Shown here: in pieces, positions 7,954 through 18,641 of the stretch
Layout of the letters: each line of letters opens with the position of its first letter
Numbering within the stretch: the stretch's first letter is position 1
NCBI RefSeq assembly: GCF_000828475.1
Contig: NZ_AP014648.1
Coordinates: 2,429,400-2,493,399, forward strand
From: Methyloceanibacter caenitepidi
Lineage (GTDB): Bacteria > Pseudomonadota > Alphaproteobacteria > Rhizobiales > Methyloligellaceae
Length of the DNA: 64,000 nucleotides
Direction: 5' to 3'
Position numbers and translations under genes: made by a program
The notes under the pieces: model-generated
What the model was told of the DNA's origin: nothing
The model's input: only the letters and a program-made list of their open reading frames with translations
Database searches by the model: none

Positions 7954-9447
7954 CTACGCTCTTCCGCTACGGACCCTGTCCACGGCTTCGAGCCAGCCGG
8001 CGTAGCGCGCTTCACGCTCGCGCTCGGCCATCTGCGGCTCGTACCGTCTGAACGGCTCCCACGTCCGTGCAAGCGCCGCATCGTCGCCGTAAACGCCAGC
8101 CGCCTGACCAGCGAAATAGGCGGCGCCGAGGGCTGTCGTTTCAGCGATCGGGGCCACTTCGACCTCTTCACCGAGAATATCGGCGAGCCGCTGCATGGCC
8201 CAGCCATTGGCGGTCATCCCGCCGTCCACACGCAGCACACCGGTCTCGCCGATCCCCGCCCCGGCCATGTCCTGCCGCATGGCGCCCAGCAGGTCGCGGG
8301 TCTGAAAGGCGACCGACTCGAGCCCGGCGGCGACAATGTCGGCCTTGCCCGAGGCACGAGACAACCCGACGATGGCCCCCCGTGCTCCCGCGTCCCAGAC
8401 CGGTGCGCCGAGCCCCTGAAACGCCGGCACCAGATAGACGCCGCTGTCGGGATTGGCCTCCTTGGCCAGGTCTTCGCTATCGGCAGCTTCCGCGATGAGC
8501 CCGAGATTGTCGCGCAGCCATTGAATGGTGGCGCCGGCCATGAAGATCGACCCCTCCAAAGCGAACGTGCGCGCGCTGTCCAACTGCCACAACACCGTGG
8601 ACAACATGCGGTTGACCGAGTTCAGCTGCCTGTCCCCGGTATTGGCGACGACGAAGCAGCCGGTTCCGTAGGTCGCCTTGATCATGCTGGGGCGAACGCA
8701 GGCCTGGCCTTTGGCGGCGGCCTGCTGATCGCCCGCAACGCCGCGAATTGGCAGCACCGTACCGAATGCGTCCGCAAGCGCCTCACCGAAGTCGCCGCGA
8801 TTGTCGCGCACCTCGGGCAAGATGCCGGCGGGAATACCGAGCCGGTCGAGAAGCTTGGGGTCCCATTGACCTTTGCGGATGTCGAACAGCATCGTGCGGG
8901 CCGCGTTCGTCGCATCGGTCACATGCAGGGCCCCGCCCGTCAGCTTGAAAAGCAGGAAGCTGTCGATGGTGCCGAAGCAAACCTCGTTGCGCTCAGCCTT
9001 TTCGCGTAGCCCCGGAACGTTCGCCAGGAGCCAAGCCATTTTGGTGGCCGAGAAGTACGGGTCGATCAGCAGACCCGTGGTCTCCGTGACATGCGCGCCC
9101 CACCCTTCCCGCTCGAGCTCTTCGCAAAGCGGCGCCGTACGCCGGTCCTGCCAAACGATGGCATTGTGGAGCGGCTCGCCGGTCGCGCGATCCCACACCA
9201 CGGTCGTCTCGCGTTGGTTGGTGATCCCGAGCGCGGCGATATTCGATGCGCCAACCTCGCCGATAACCGCGCGGCAGACCTCGCGAACCGCCTTCCAAAT
9301 TTCGTTCGGATCGTGTTCGACCCAGCCCGGTTTCGGAAAGATCTGGTTCAACGGCCGCACCGCCGATGCCCCCGGACGCCCCACCTCATCGAAGGCGATC
9401 GCCCGCGTGCTGGTGGTTCCCTGATCGATGGCCAGTACGTGCCCCAT
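7954..9447 (-). CDS. glpK: Glycerol kinase
   Basis: Phosphorylates glycerol to glycerol 3-phosphate with ATP in the cytoplasm. The FGGY-type sugar kinase fold is plain: N-terminal phosphate loop [15 protein letters not shown], the [14 protein letters not shown] segment, KATYGTGCF, and the C-terminal signature [15 protein letters not shown]. The length (497 aa from the chosen ATG) is normal for GlpK. The ATG at 9447 directly precedes the conserved strand and has a G-rich ribosome site; a GTG four codons upstream is less likely. It follows cutA in the same direction by about a dozen bases. No glpF or glpD is nearby. Confidence 0.95.
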   Translation of the reverse strand: MGHVLAIDQGTTSTRAIAFDEVGRPGASAVRPLNQIFPKPGWVEHDPNEIWKAVREVCRAVIGEVGASNIAALGITNQRETTVVWDRATGEPLHNAIVWQDRRTAPLCEELEREGWGAHVTETTGLLIDPYFSATKMAWLLANVPGLREKAERNEVCFGTIDSFLLFKLTGGALHVTDATNAARTMLFDIRKGQWDPKLLDRLGIPAGILPEVRDNRGDFGEALADAFGTVLPIRGVAGDQQAAAKGQACVRPSMIKATYGTGCFVVANTGDRQLNSVNRMLSTVLWQLDSARTFALEGSIFMAGATIQWLRDNLGLIAEAADSEDLAKEANPDSGVYLVPAFQGLGAPVWDAGARGAIVGLSRASGKADIVAAGLESVAFQTRDLLGAMRQDMAGAGIGETGVLRVDGGMTANGWAMQRLADILGEEVEVAPIAETTALGAAYFAGQAAGVYGDDAALARTWEPFRRYEPQMAEREREARYAGWLEAVDRVRSGRA

Positions 9448-9459
9448 GAGGCCCCCCAC

Positions 9460-9798
9460 CTATGTGTTGGTTCCTTGCGTTTCCCGAACGATCCAAGCGC
9501 AGTACTCGGCGCTTCCGCCTTCCGTCGGCAACACAAGCAGTGCCGGCAGGTCGTAAGGATGCAGCCGCTTGACCTCGGCCATGACCTGCTCCGTCAGCCC
9601 TTTGCGGGTCTTGATAATCATGGCGACCTCCTCAGCCGTCTCCCGCGCGCCTTCCCATTCATAAATGGAGACCATGCCGGGGAACACGTTCACACATGCC
9701 GCAAGCCGCGCGTCGACCAGTGCGCCGCCGATGTTTTTGGCTTCGTCGATGCTGGGAAAGGTCGCGTAGATCAGAACCGGAAGATCGGTATCGTCCAT
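9460..9798 (-). CDS. cutA: CutA-family divalent-cation tolerance protein
   Basis: A small cytoplasmic protein that forms trimers, historically linked to copper tolerance; its true function is unsettled. Family features are the start [19 protein letters not shown], the [21 protein letters not shown] core with its conserved Cys, and the C-terminal [12 protein letters not shown] block. The ATG at 9798 is preceded by GGGAG at normal spacing; the longer frame adds 18 unlikely residues. It is probably co-transcribed with glpK, whose start follows closely. Length (112 aa) fits the family. Confidence 0.9.
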   Translation of the reverse strand: MDDTDLPVLIYATFPSIDEAKNIGGALVDARLAACVNVFPGMVSIYEWEGARETAEEVAMIIKTRKGLTEQVMAEVKRLHPYDLPALLVLPTEGGSAEYCAWIVRETQGTNT

Positions 9799-9966
9799 GT
9801 TGGCTCCCTTGCCGCCCTTCTGAAGAGGCGTTTCGTCACTGTCCCACGTCACGCAAGACGGCGATACTCGTTAAGCCTCCGTCGTAAGTGGCACTTGCAC
9901 GACATTAACACCACAGCTTTAGTGTGGCCTCCCTCAATGGGCGGTTGGATGCACAACAGACCTGTC

Positions 9967-10737
9967 ATGGCCGATTTCGAAAAGATCGCCTTCGTGGCCA
10001 GCGAGACGCGCGATGCGGAAGACGCATACGCTGCGCTCGTCAAACGCTATGGCAATGTGCCGCCCAAGGACGCAGATGCAATCGTCGCGCTCGGCGGCGA
10101 TGGCCTGATGCTTCAGACCATGCATGACCACCTTCACAGCAACATCCCGATCTACGGCATGAATCGGGGCTCGGTGGGCTTCCTGCTCAACGACTACAAG
10201 GAGAACCGGCTGAAGGAGCGTTTGGCCGCGGCGGAGATCACCGTCATCCATCCACTGCGCATGGTCGTCCGCGACCGTAACGGGGAAACGCACGAAGCCC
10301 TTGCAATCAATGAAGTCTCGCTGTTCCGCCAAATCCACCAAGCGGCCAAGCTCAAGATCGGTGTCGATGGGACCACGCGGCTGGGCGAGCTGATATGTGA
10401 CGGCGTCCTGGTATCAACGCCGGCCGGCAGCACGGCCTACAACCTGTCCGCCCACGGCCCCATTCTACCGATCACGGCGCCGCTCTTGGCCCTGACACCG
10501 ATCAGCCCGTTCCGGCCCCGGCGATGGCGCGGTGCGCTCCTGCCCAACGAAGCGCGCGTCTTGATCGAGGTTTTGGAGCACGACAAGCGCCCGGTCAGCG
10601 CCGTGGCCGACCACACCGAATTCAGGAATGTGGTGGCGGTGGAGATCGCCGAAGCGAGCGCGATCGATATCTTCATGATGTTCGATCCCGGACATACGCT
10701 CGCCGAACGTATCCTCGCCGAACAATTCGATTACTGA
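9967..10737 (+). CDS. nadK: NAD kinase
   Basis: Makes NADP+ from NAD+ and ATP. The signature GGDG ([13 protein letters not shown]), the [12 protein letters not shown] segment, NEVSLFR, and the second glycine-rich block [15 protein letters not shown] are all present in order. The open frame extends far upstream (to 9091) antisense to cutA and glpK, but homology starts at [12 protein letters not shown]. The chosen 256 residues match the short alphaproteobacterial form. Its last seven bases overlap the end of the convergent flavin reductase gene. Confidence 0.94.
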   Translation: MADFEKIAFVASETRDAEDAYAALVKRYGNVPPKDADAIVALGGDGLMLQTMHDHLHSNIPIYGMNRGSVGFLLNDYKENRLKERLAAAEITVIHPLRMVVRDRNGETHEALAINEVSLFRQIHQAAKLKIGVDGTTRLGELICDGVLVSTPAGSTAYNLSAHGPILPITAPLLALTPISPFRPRRWRGALLPNEARVLIEVLEHDKRPVSAVADHTEFRNVVAVEIAEASAIDIFMMFDPGHTLAERILAEQFDY

Positions 10738-11330
10738 GAGCCGCCGAGCTCGAACACCTCGTCGATCACCGCGTAGTCCTGATAACCCAGCCGGGCGATC
10801 GGGCGCAGCTTCGTGACGTCGACCCGACCGTCGACCAGAGCGTCGTCGTCGATATGGATGCCCACCACTTGGCCCAGCACGATGGCATGGTTTCCCGGCC
10901 CTCCGTCCACGCCCGGAAGCTCGATTGTCCGCCAGTACCTGCATTCGAAGGCAACCGGCGATTCAGCCACCCGGGGCGGCGCGACGATGGTGGACGGCGC
11001 GGGGCTGAGGCCGGCCAACACCATCTCGTCCACGTGAGGTTCCACGTGCTTCGACGTCCGGTTCATCGCGTCGCGCAAATCGTAGGTGGCAAGCGAGCAC
11101 ACGAACTCGCCCGTCTCCTCCGCGTTGCGCTGACTGTCCTTGCGGCCCCCCGACGAGAACATCACGAAATGCGGATTGGTCGAGACCGCGTTGAAGAAGC
11201 TGTAGGGCGCGAGATTCACGACCCCTTCCGCGTCCAGCGTGGAAATCCACCCAATGGGCCGCGGACTGACGAGCGCCATGAAGGGGTCGCGGGTAAGCCC
11301 GTGGGAATTGGAGACTGCGTCGTAGAACAT
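10731..11330 (-). CDS. Flavin reductase-like (FMN-binding split-barrel) protein
   Basis: A 199-residue protein of the flavin-reductase-like family, binding FMN and using NAD(P)H to supply reduced flavin or act as a small oxidoreductase. Typical motifs are [42 protein letters not shown] and [15 protein letters not shown]. The preceding nitroreductase gene, 41 bp away on the same strand, suggests a two-gene flavoenzyme operon. The ATG at 11330 has an AGG-containing ribosome site. The substrate is not predictable. Confidence 0.87.
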   Translation of the reverse strand: MFYDAVSNSHGLTRDPFMALVSPRPIGWISTLDAEGVVNLAPYSFFNAVSTNPHFVMFSSGGRKDSQRNAEETGEFVCSLATYDLRDAMNRTSKHVEPHVDEMVLAGLSPAPSTIVAPPRVAESPVAFECRYWRTIELPGVDGGPGNHAIVLGQVVGIHIDDDALVDGRVDVTKLRPIARLGYQDYAVIDEVFELGGSQ

Positions 11331-11371
11331 GATGCCTACCGTAAAGCCGGTCTAAGCCAATTCAACATCGA

Positions 11372-11944
11372 TCAGGGCTGCCACGCCGATACGATCTCGT
11401 CCAGCGCCGGACGCGGCCTCTCGTCCGGTTTACCATCGGCCGTGCCAATATAAACGAAGCCCGCAACCTTCTCATTCTCCTGAAGGCCGAGCGCCTGCCG
11501 CACCCCGACGCTGTAGGCGCACCATTCCGTCACCCAGTTGACCCCGAAGCCGAGCGCACTGGCTGCCACGACGAGGTTCTGGCAGGCGGCGCCGGCCGAC
11601 AGGACTTGCTCCCATTCCGGCACCGGCGACGGAGACGTGATGCGGGAGATCACGGCGATCACAAGCGGCGCGCGCAGGAACCGCTTCGCCTCCATCTCCA
11701 AGCGAACGGCGCTCGAGGCCGGCTCTTCCTGACGGCAGATGTCGGCCAAGACGCGTCCGAAGGCCTCCCGGGCATCTCCTTGAAAGAGGATGAAACGCCA
11801 GGGCACCAGCTTCTTGTGGTCCGGAACCCGGGCTGCGGCGGTCAGGATTCTATCGAGCTGGGCCGAATCCGGACCGGGGTCACCGAGGGCATTAGCCGAC
11901 ACCGACCGGCGGGTCAGCAGATGTTCGATCGTAGGTTTGGACAT
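11372..11944 (-). CDS. Nitroreductase family protein
   Basis: A 190-residue FMN oxidoreductase reducing nitroaromatics, quinones or related acceptors with NAD(P)H. The FMN-binding start is recognisable (HLLTRRSVSANALGDPGP), as are the LDRILTAAARVPDHKKLVPWRF segment and the central AGAACQNLVVAASALGFGVNW helix. It resembles the small YdjA-type nitroreductases. It lies upstream of the flavin reductase in the same orientation. The start ATG at 11944 has only a weak ribosome site but agrees with the family start. Confidence 0.9.
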   Translation of the reverse strand: MSKPTIEHLLTRRSVSANALGDPGPDSAQLDRILTAAARVPDHKKLVPWRFILFQGDAREAFGRVLADICRQEEPASSAVRLEMEAKRFLRAPLVIAVISRITSPSPVPEWEQVLSAGAACQNLVVAASALGFGVNWVTEWCAYSVGVRQALGLQENEKVAGFVYIGTADGKPDERPRPALDEIVSAWQP

Positions 11945-12137
11945 AATATGCGCTGTGTTGGCTAAGGGCCCGGTGCATATCGCGAAACGGCTGCGCTAAC
12001 AATGGGGCCAATTGGACTGCCGTACAGGGAGCGTCTTCCAAAAATCGGCCTCATTCCGCGTCAATTTACAGGAGTGGGTCGCCGACAAAGCCTATACTGG
12101 GCCGGCGTAGGGAAGCGAATTCTGAAAGAGAATCGGT

Positions 12138-13922
12138 ATGCGGGGACAGGTCCTAGCGGCGCGAAGGCTTTTGCTTTTGCCCGTTCTCGTCTTCGGCGCC
12201 GTGCCAGCGGCGGCCGAAGAGCCTGCCGTGCCCGCCTCCCAAGCCGCCGTGATCGTGGTCGACGGCTCCCAAGGCATGACCGAGAAGGTCGGTGACAACG
12301 CAAAGATCGACAGCGTCACCGGCGTTCTATCCAAGGCAATCGCCACTCAAGGCGAGAAGCGAGCCCTCGGGCTTGTCGCCTTCGGCCATCGCGAAGCCTC
12401 GAGCTGTACCGATATCGAAGCCCTTGCCAAGCCCGGCGAGTTGAAAGCCTCGACCGCCGACCCGCTGCTCGGCAAGGTCACGCCGAAAGGCCAAGCGCCG
12501 GTTGCCGCTTCCGTCGAGGAAGCCGCCAAGCTTGGATCTGACGGACAACCGCTCAACGTCGTTCTGATCGCTGGCGGCGCGGATACCTGCAAGGCGGATC
12601 CTTGCGCGATGGCTCGGACGCTAAAGGAGCAACAGAAGGATCTGCGCATTCACGTGGTGGGCTTGAGCACGCAGCCGCAAGACATCCAACCGCTCGCCTG
12701 TATGGCCGAGGCGACCGGCGGAAAATTCGTCGCCGCGACGAACGAGCAAGGATTCGACGTTGCCCTCGGCGCCGTGTTCGCGGCGATCGATGCACCCGTC
12801 GCCGCACCGGCGCCCCCTCCCGTCGCGGCCGCGCCAGCAGCGGCCATGCCGCCGAGAACGTCGGCCGCGCCGGCAAAGTCCCCACCGTCGAAATCCAGCG
12901 GCATCAACACTGTCAACACGGCCGAGAGCATCATTGAGGTGCTGCCGCCTGCTCCCATCCCGACACCGCCGGCCCAACCTGTCCCGGTCTCGTTCCGCGC
13001 CCTGGCGACGGAAGCTGGTCCGCGGCTGCGATCGGGCCTCATTTGGAGAATTTTCCATGCCGAGGCCGAGGCCGATGGCGGGTTCAAGCTCATCAGCACC
13101 CACCGCGAAGCCGCCCCGTCCATGACCCTGCTGCCGGGCGAGTATCTCGTGAACGCCGCTTACGGCCTTTCCAATCTGACCAAGAAGATCCGGGTCGAGG
13201 GCGGAGCGGAGAAAAAAGAAACTTTCGTTCTCAATACGGGCGGTTTGACGTTGAAGGCCGTGCTGGCCACGGGCGAGGACTGCCCGGAGGGCGACGTCGA
13301 TTTCGACATTCAATCGGACGAGATCGATCAGTTCGGGAAGCGCGAAACGATCCTCGCCGATGCCGCGCCGAACAAGGTCGTGCGCCTCAATGCCGGCGCC
13401 TATCATATCAACAGCCTATACGGCGATGCGAACGCCAATGTCGGCGTCGACGTGACCGTCGAACCGGGACGCATCACGGAGGCGACCATCAAGCACACCG
13501 GCGCGAAAATAACCTTCCGGTTGGTTCAGAGCCGCGGCGGCGAAGCCTTGGCGGACACGGAATGGCAGATCCTCACATCCGCGGGCGACACCGTGAAAAC
13601 CACCGTGGGCGCTCTCCCGACCCATATCCTCGCCGCCGGCAACTACGCGGTGATCGCAAAGCACGGAGAGAAATCCTACTCGCGCAAGTTCACCATCGAG
13701 CCGGGCAACGACAAACAGATCGAAGTCGCGATCGAGGATGGGCCTACGTCGGCGAAGGAGCTCCAGGTCCTGCTGGAACCGCCGGAAGCGCCGCGCCCCG
13801 GTACGAGCGGCTACGCCGGACCGCCGCCGGCGGGTGCCTTTGGCGTCGACGGATTCTCGAACCCCGCCGACCCCAATGGCCCGCTTCTAAACCCGGGCGC
13901 TTTGCTGCGGCCATCGCGCTAG
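12138..13922 (+). CDS. Secreted VWA-like protein with Pro-rich linker and repeated beta domains
   Basis: A 594-residue exported protein. A signal peptide (residues 1-26) is followed by a von Willebrand A-like domain (about 35-220). Its metal site is incomplete: DGSQG at 42-46 lacks the last Ser of DxSxS. A Pro/Ala-rich linker (about 225-290) leads to a C-terminal half that looks like three or four similar beta-sandwich units, each with a TLLPGEYLVNAAYG-type stretch (LNAGAYHINSLYG, HILAAGNYAVIAKHG). The tail is Pro/Gly-rich. It stands alone between the nitroreductase and the convergent thrS gene. A cell-surface binding role is inferred from layout; no substrate can be named. Confidence 0.72.
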   Translation: MRGQVLAARRLLLLPVLVFGAVPAAAEEPAVPASQAAVIVVDGSQGMTEKVGDNAKIDSVTGVLSKAIATQGEKRALGLVAFGHREASSCTDIEALAKPGELKASTADPLLGKVTPKGQAPVAASVEEAAKLGSDGQPLNVVLIAGGADTCKADPCAMARTLKEQQKDLRIHVVGLSTQPQDIQPLACMAEATGGKFVAATNEQGFDVALGAVFAAIDAPVAAPAPPPVAAAPAAAMPPRTSAAPAKSPPSKSSGINTVNTAESIIEVLPPAPIPTPPAQPVPVSFRALATEAGPRLRSGLIWRIFHAEAEADGGFKLISTHREAAPSMTLLPGEYLVNAAYGLSNLTKKIRVEGGAEKKETFVLNTGGLTLKAVLATGEDCPEGDVDFDIQSDEIDQFGKRETILADAAPNKVVRLNAGAYHINSLYGDANANVGVDVTVEPGRITEATIKHTGAKITFRLVQSRGGEALADTEWQILTSAGDTVKTTVGALPTHILAAGNYAVIAKHGEKSYSRKFTIEPGNDKQIEVAIEDGPTSAKELQVLLEPPEAPRPGTSGYAGPPPAGAFGVDGFSNPADPNGPLLNPGALLRPSR

Positions 13923-13937
13923 GGCAATCGCCGCAGA

Positions 13938-15884
13938 CTAGGCTGCTTTCGCAGCACCGTCCGACGGCTTGGCATCGGGCGGAACCGACTCGGCCTCGAT
14001 CATCGCCACCGCATCGTCCAGGCTCATCACTTCCTGTTTTTGCGAACCGAGACGGCGCACGGAGACCGTGCCCTCCTCTGCCTCGCGCTTGCCGGCGACC
14101 AGAATGACCGGCACCTTGGCCACGGAATGCTCGCGGACCTTGTAGTTGATCTTCTCGTTGCGAAGATCGGCTTCCGCGCGCAGCCCCGCCGCCTTGAGCC
14201 GCTCCAGCACCGTTTGCGCATAGTCGTTCGCATCGGACACGATCGTCGCCACGACGGCCTGCACCGGCGAGAGCCAAAGCGGCAGATGGCCAGCATGGTG
14301 CTCCACGAGAATGCCCGTGAAGCGCTCCAGCGACCCGAACATGGCGCGATGGATCATGACGGGGACCGTCTTCTCTCCGTCGGCGCCGATATAGTACGCC
14401 CCAAGCCGCTCCGGCATGTTCAGATCGACCTGGACCGTGCCGCACTGCCAGTCACGCCCGATGGCATCGCGCAGCACGTATTCGAGCTTTGGTCCGTAGA
14501 AGGCGCCCTCGCCCGGGTTCAGCTCGTATGACAGGCCCGCGGCCTCAACCGCGCGCTTCAGCGCGGCCTCGGCCTTGTCCCAGACTTCGTCCGCGCCGAC
14601 GCGCTTCTCGGGACGGTCGGAGAATTTGATCCGCACATCCTCGAATCCGAAATCGCGGTAGATCGAGAGAACCTGCTCATTGAGCTTCACGCATTCCTCT
14701 GTGATCTGATCTTCCGTGCAGAAGATATGCGCATCGTCCTGCGTGAAATGTCGAACCCGCAACAGACCATGCAGCGCCCCCGACGGCTCGTAACGGTGCA
14801 CCTTGCCGAACTCGGCGATCCGCAACGGAAGGTCGCGATAGCTCTTGAGGCCGTTCTTGAAGATCTGCACATGGCCGGGGCAGTTCATGGGCTTGCAGCA
14901 GAACACGCGATCGTCCGGCGTTTCGGCGATGTACATGTTCTCCTGGAACTTCTCCCAATGGCCCGACTGCTCCCAGAGCGTGCGTTCCATCATGTCGGGT
15001 GAATTCACCTCGACATAACCCCACTCCTGCTGCCGACGGCGCATATAGCCGATCAGCGCCTGGAACAGGGACCAGCCCTTGGCATGCCAGAACACAGCGC
15101 CCGGAGCCTCCTCCTGGAAGTGGAACAGGTCCATCTCGCGCCCCAAGCGGCGATGGTCGCGCTTCTCGGCCTCCTCCAACTGATGGAGATAGGCCTTGAG
15201 GTCGTCCTCGTTCGCCCAGGCCGTGCCGTAGATGCGCTGAAGCATCGGGTTGTTCGAATCGCCGCGCCAATAGGCGCCCGCGATCTTGAGCAGCTTGAAG
15301 CCCTTCCCGATGCGGCCGGTCGTATCCATATGCGGGCCGCGGCACAGGTCGAACCAATCGCCCTGGTGATAGATCTTGACGTCCTCACCCTCGGGAATCG
15401 CGTCGACGAGCTCGACCTTGAAGTGCTCACCCTTCTCAGCGAAGACCTTCTTGGCTTTCTCGCGGCTCCAAACCTCCACCGTGAACGGGTGATTGGAGGC
15501 GATGATCTGCGCCATCTTCTTCTCGATGACCGGCAGGTCTTCGGGCGTGAACGACTCATCGCGTGCGAAGTCGTAATAGAACCCGTTTTCGATCACCGGA
15601 CCGATGGTGACTTGCGTGTCCGGGTAGAGCGCTTGGACGGCTTCGGCCATCACATGCGCCGCGTCGTGACGGATCAGCGTCAGCGCCTCCGGATCGGTGC
15701 GCTTGACGATGCGGATGTCGCCATCGTTCTGGATCGGCTCGCCGAGATCGCGGATGGCGCCGTCGACCACGACCGCGACCGCGTTTTTCTCGAGCGATTT
15801 GGAGATTGAGGCGGCGACGTCGCGCCCCGTGACTCCGGATTCGAAGTCGCGTGCGGAACCATCGGGAAACTTTAGGGAAATCAT
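13938..15884 (-). CDS. thrS: Threonine-tRNA ligase
   Basis: Charges tRNA-Thr and edits mischarged Ser. All three domains are visible: an N-terminal TGS domain ([17 protein letters not shown]), the editing domain with its [12 protein letters not shown] metal-site motif, and the class II catalytic core ([48 protein letters not shown]), followed by the anticodon-binding domain. The start at 15884 gives 648 residues and has a GAGAGGAG ribosome site; the frame is open further up but without homology. It converges with the VWA-like gene at 15 bp. No leader regulation is evident. Confidence 0.97.
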   Translation of the reverse strand: MISLKFPDGSARDFESGVTGRDVAASISKSLEKNAVAVVVDGAIRDLGEPIQNDGDIRIVKRTDPEALTLIRHDAAHVMAEAVQALYPDTQVTIGPVIENGFYYDFARDESFTPEDLPVIEKKMAQIIASNHPFTVEVWSREKAKKVFAEKGEHFKVELVDAIPEGEDVKIYHQGDWFDLCRGPHMDTTGRIGKGFKLLKIAGAYWRGDSNNPMLQRIYGTAWANEDDLKAYLHQLEEAEKRDHRRLGREMDLFHFQEEAPGAVFWHAKGWSLFQALIGYMRRRQQEWGYVEVNSPDMMERTLWEQSGHWEKFQENMYIAETPDDRVFCCKPMNCPGHVQIFKNGLKSYRDLPLRIAEFGKVHRYEPSGALHGLLRVRHFTQDDAHIFCTEDQITEECVKLNEQVLSIYRDFGFEDVRIKFSDRPEKRVGADEVWDKAEAALKRAVEAAGLSYELNPGEGAFYGPKLEYVLRDAIGRDWQCGTVQVDLNMPERLGAYYIGADGEKTVPVMIHRAMFGSLERFTGILVEHHAGHLPLWLSPVQAVVATIVSDANDYAQTVLERLKAAGLRAEADLRNEKINYKVREHSVAKVPVILVAGKREAEEGTVSVRRLGSQKQEVMSLDDAVAMIEAESVPPDAKPSDGAAKAA

Positions 15885-16003
15885 AGCGTCTCTCCTCTCA
15901 ATCCTGCGTACGAGCGCAGGTAAGATGGAATGGTTGGGTAGGCGGCGGGTTCTAACGGGAATCGCAGGCGAAGTCACCCGTCTTGTCACCCGTATCTAGC
16001 TAT

Positions 16004-16324
16004 TCAGGCCCCGATACGCCACCGGCCGTAGCGCCAGGGCGCGAAGGGATGGCGTTCCGTGCGGCTATCCGGCACCGGATCGTGCCCGTGGCTTCCCAAG
16101 GGGTTGCAGCGGCACAGCCGCGCCAGGGTCAGCCACCCCCCTTTCCAAGCGCCGTTCAGATCGATGGCTTCGCGCGCGTAGTCCGAGCATGTAGGCAGGT
16201 GGCGGCAATGGCCGCCGACCAGCGCGGAGAAGGTGTAGCGATAGGCCATGATCGGGGCGAGCATCACCGCCTTCGCGATCTGCCGCCCCCAAACCCGCGG
16301 GATCCATGTCGAAGGCGGGTTCAT
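16004..16324 (-). CDS. yidD: YidD, membrane protein insertion efficiency factor
   Basis: A small membrane-associated protein thought to assist YidC-dependent insertion of inner-membrane proteins. The family signature is clear: [33 protein letters not shown] and the second Cys cluster RLCRCNPLG. The 106 residues include a longer polar C-terminus than the shortest members. Its ATG overlaps the cupin gene stop (ATGA), so translation is probably coupled. The position upstream of thrS is frequent in rhizobia. Confidence 0.92.
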   Translation of the reverse strand: MNPPSTWIPRVWGRQIAKAVMLAPIMAYRYTFSALVGGHCRHLPTCSDYAREAIDLNGAWKGGWLTLARLCRCNPLGSHGHDPVPDSRTERHPFAPWRYGRWRIGA

Positions 16325-16800
16325 GGGATTGGTGTGCCGTCCTTGCGCGTAAACGCGAACGCCCCGGTTCCGTCGCGGCGGGCTTTCATGTCGATGTCGC
16401 TGTAATGCGCCGTTTCTTCACGCGCTCGCGTGCCGACTTCGAGATAGACGACGGAAGCGTCGCTCCTGTTCACCAAATGATGCCCATCCGGCTGGCCCGC
16501 CGGGAAGCCCGCCGCCGTACCGGCCTCCAGCGTCGACTCTCCATCGTCGGTAATCAGCGTGGCCGTTCCCTCGAGGATGTATACGAACTCGTCCTCGTTT
16601 TCATGCCAGTGACGTTGTGAGGACCACGCGCCAGGGGCAAGCGTGACCAAATTGACGCCGAATTGGTTCAGCCCAAGAGCGTTGCCCAGTGCTCGTTTGA
16701 TCCGCCCGGCGACCGGCTCGTCGAACGGGGCCGGGTAGATGCTGCCCGTCCGCGCCGAAACCGCCATCGCCTCGATTTTGGTGGGCTTCGTGTCGCTCAT
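16321..16800 (-). CDS. Cupin-domain protein
   Basis: A 159-residue single-domain cupin. The first motif is [20 protein letters not shown], supplying the usual His, His and Glu metal ligands. The second has [20 protein letters not shown]. It probably binds a metal and a small ligand; the reaction is unknown. It sits between the NifU-like gene (nine-base gap) and yidD (four-base overlap), so all three are likely one operon. The function is not inferred from this context. Confidence 0.85.
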   Translation of the reverse strand: MSDTKPTKIEAMAVSARTGSIYPAPFDEPVAGRIKRALGNALGLNQFGVNLVTLAPGAWSSQRHWHENEDEFVYILEGTATLITDDGESTLEAGTAAGFPAGQPDGHHLVNRSDASVVYLEVGTRAREETAHYSDIDMKARRDGTGAFAFTRKDGTPIP

Positions 16801-16809
16801 GTCTCGTTC

Positions 16810-17271
16810 TCAAACGGACGGCTGTTCGGCCGCGACGCTCATGGCCTCGATCTGACCGATGGCATCTTCGACCGCATCGAAGACAAGAAGCGTCGACGGC
16901 TGACGGGCCTTGTAGTCGCGGACGGACTCGAGGAGCGCCAAATCTTCCCAGCGGCCGGTGGGAGGCGGACCGCCCTGCTTCAGCATCGCGCGCATCGCAG
17001 CACCGACCGCACGCAATTCCGTGGCGGTCGAACCGACGATCTCGCGGCCCATCACAGACGCAGCCGTTTGACCGAGGAGGCATGCCCGCACCGTCTGCCC
17101 GTAGCCGGTGACGACATCGCCATCCATCACAAGGTCGACCTCGACCGTGCTGCCACAGAGTTTCGAGTGAGCCCGGGCCGTCGCCTGCGGCGCGGCCAAG
17201 CGCTCCGTCCGGGGCATTGCCGCAGCCAGGGCAAGCAATCGATCGCTGTAGATGTCCTCTGGCCGCGTCAT
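16810..17271 (-). CDS. NifU/IscU-like iron-sulfur scaffold family protein with reduced Cys set
   Basis: A NifU_N-fold protein of 153 residues. Canonical scaffolds hold an Fe-S cluster with three Cys and one Asp. Here two Cys are seen (KLCGSTVEV and VRACLLGQTA). The Asp after the first Cys is Ser, and the third Cys position reads ARQPSTLLVFD, without Cys. It may therefore be a non-scaffold paralogue. The ATG at 17271 has an excellent AGAGGA ribosome site; the frame is open further upstream without homology. It is first in an operon with the cupin and yidD genes, divergent from folE. Confidence 0.78.
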   Translation of the reverse strand: MTRPEDIYSDRLLALAAAMPRTERLAAPQATARAHSKLCGSTVEVDLVMDGDVVTGYGQTVRACLLGQTAASVMGREIVGSTATELRAVGAAMRAMLKQGGPPPTGRWEDLALLESVRDYKARQPSTLLVFDAVEDAIGQIEAMSVAAEQPSV

Positions 17272-17476
17272 GAAAATCCTCTTTGGAAGTGCTGCACGTG
17301 TTGCTCTGGTTCCCGCCTCGGGTTGCAGGCGGGTGATACGCACTATATATGCTCGGAGGAAATTATCTTCTACGCGCCCGTTGCCGCGCTGCCGCACCTT
17401 GCGTCATTCGCCTTGCGGGATCTTTCTCTTTGAAAGAAAATCAAGCGCTTAGACAACCGGAAGGATCTGTCACGTC

Positions 17477-18127
17477 ATGGCTACGAAGACCGACACACGT
17501 CCAGGGCGGAAGCTCTATGCGGGCATCGAGATTGGCAAGGGACCGCAGATCACCCGTCCTTCCCGCGAGGAAGCGGAAAGGGCCGTGCGGACCTTGATCG
17601 CCTACGCCGGCGATGATCCGGAGCGCGAGGGCCTGCGCGACACGCCGAAGCGCGTTGTCGGCGCCTATGACGAGTTTTTTGCCGGCTACAAGGACGACCC
17701 GATCGAGGTGCTGTCCCGGACGTTCGACGACGTCGGCGGCTATGACGACATCGTCATGCTGCGCGACATCGAGCTGAACTCCCATTGCGAACACCATATG
17801 GTGCCCTTCATCGGCAAGGCGCATATCGCCTACTTCCCGACCGATCGGGTCGTGGGTCTCTCCAAGCTTGCGCGTGTTGTGGAAGTGTTCGGCCGCCGCC
17901 TGCAGACGCAGGAGACGATGACGGCGCAGATCGCGGAGACGATCGATCGTGTGCTGAAGCCGAAGGGCGTCGCGGTGATGATCGAGGCCGTTCATCAGTG
18001 CATGTCGATGCGCGGTGTGCGCAAGCCGGGCGTCGCCACCATCACGACGCAGTTCACCGGCGTCTTCAAGGAAGACCCGGCGCAACAAGCCCGTTTCATG
18101 CAGTTGGCGGTGGATCGCGGACGCTAG
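17477..18127 (+). CDS. folE: GTP cyclohydrolase I
   Basis: Converts GTP to 7,8-dihydroneopterin triphosphate, the first step of folate and pterin synthesis. The zinc ligands are visible in [11 protein letters not shown] and in [12 protein letters not shown], and the central [21 protein letters not shown] helix is typical of the tunnel-fold decamer. Length (216 aa) is normal. An AAGGA ribosome site lies upstream of the ATG. The hisI gene follows after about 37 bp in the same direction, a common rhizobial arrangement. Confidence 0.97.
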   Translation: MATKTDTRPGRKLYAGIEIGKGPQITRPSREEAERAVRTLIAYAGDDPEREGLRDTPKRVVGAYDEFFAGYKDDPIEVLSRTFDDVGGYDDIVMLRDIELNSHCEHHMVPFIGKAHIAYFPTDRVVGLSKLARVVEVFGRRLQTQETMTAQIAETIDRVLKPKGVAVMIEAVHQCMSMRGVRKPGVATITTQFTGVFKEDPAQQARFMQLAVDRGR

Positions 18128-18164
18128 AAGAAGCGCGCGATAGCCGCAATAGGAAGACTTTGCG

Positions 18165-18641
18165 GTGACCGACGCTCAAAGGTTCCCGACAATCGCGGAT
18201 AAGACCGAGCTCGAGGAAGGCGACACGTTTGCGCCTGCTTTCGACGCCGACGGTCTGGTGCCGGCCATTGTGACGGCGGCGGAGACCGGCGAGGTCTTGA
18301 TGTTCGCCTATATGAACGACGAGGCCTTGGACCGCACCATCGAGACCGGCGAAGCTCATTTCTGGTCCCGCTCGCGCAAGGCATTGTGGCGCAAGGGCGA
18401 AACGAGCGGGAACACGCTCCGCATTGTAGAGATGCGGGTCGACTGCGATCAGGACGTGCTCTGGCTGACCGCCGAAATGACGGGCGCCGGCGCGTGCTGC
18501 CATACGGGCCGTGTCTCGTGCTTCTACCGCCGCGTCCCGTTCGGCAAGGCGGCCGGCAGGAAACTGGTCATGGTGCACACCGACCGTCAGTTCGACCCGG
18601 CCGAGGTGTACGGCGACCCCTCGCCCAAAACGAAACCTTAA
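18165..18641 (+). CDS. hisI: Phosphoribosyl-AMP cyclohydrolase
   Basis: Opens the adenine ring of phosphoribosyl-AMP in histidine synthesis. Typical segments are [40 protein letters not shown], the DCDQD metal site and the [12 protein letters not shown] zinc site. It is the monofunctional form, lacking the HisE part. The start is GTG at 18165 behind an AGGAAG ribosome site. It lies downstream of folE rather than in a his operon. Confidence 0.95.
   Translation: MTDAQRFPTIADKTELEEGDTFAPAFDADGLVPAIVTAAETGEVLMFAYMNDEALDRTIETGEAHFWSRSRKALWRKGETSGNTLRIVEMRVDCDQDVLWLTAEMTGAGACCHTGRVSCFYRRVPFGKAAGRKLVMVHTDRQFDPAEVYGDPSPKTKP

Noticed and set aside
9091-9966. Upstream extension of the nadK frame
   Set aside because: It lies antisense to cutA and glpK, and NadK homology begins at 9967.
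15885-16003. Possible T-box or attenuator before thrS
   Set aside because: No T-box core or tRNA-like hairpin was seen, and such leaders are not expected in alphaproteobacteria.
17272-17476. Zinc-uptake regulator (Zur) or iron operator between the NifU-like gene and folE
   Set aside because: I could not find a palindrome resembling a Zur, Irr or IscR site; only a TATATA-like promoter element was visible.
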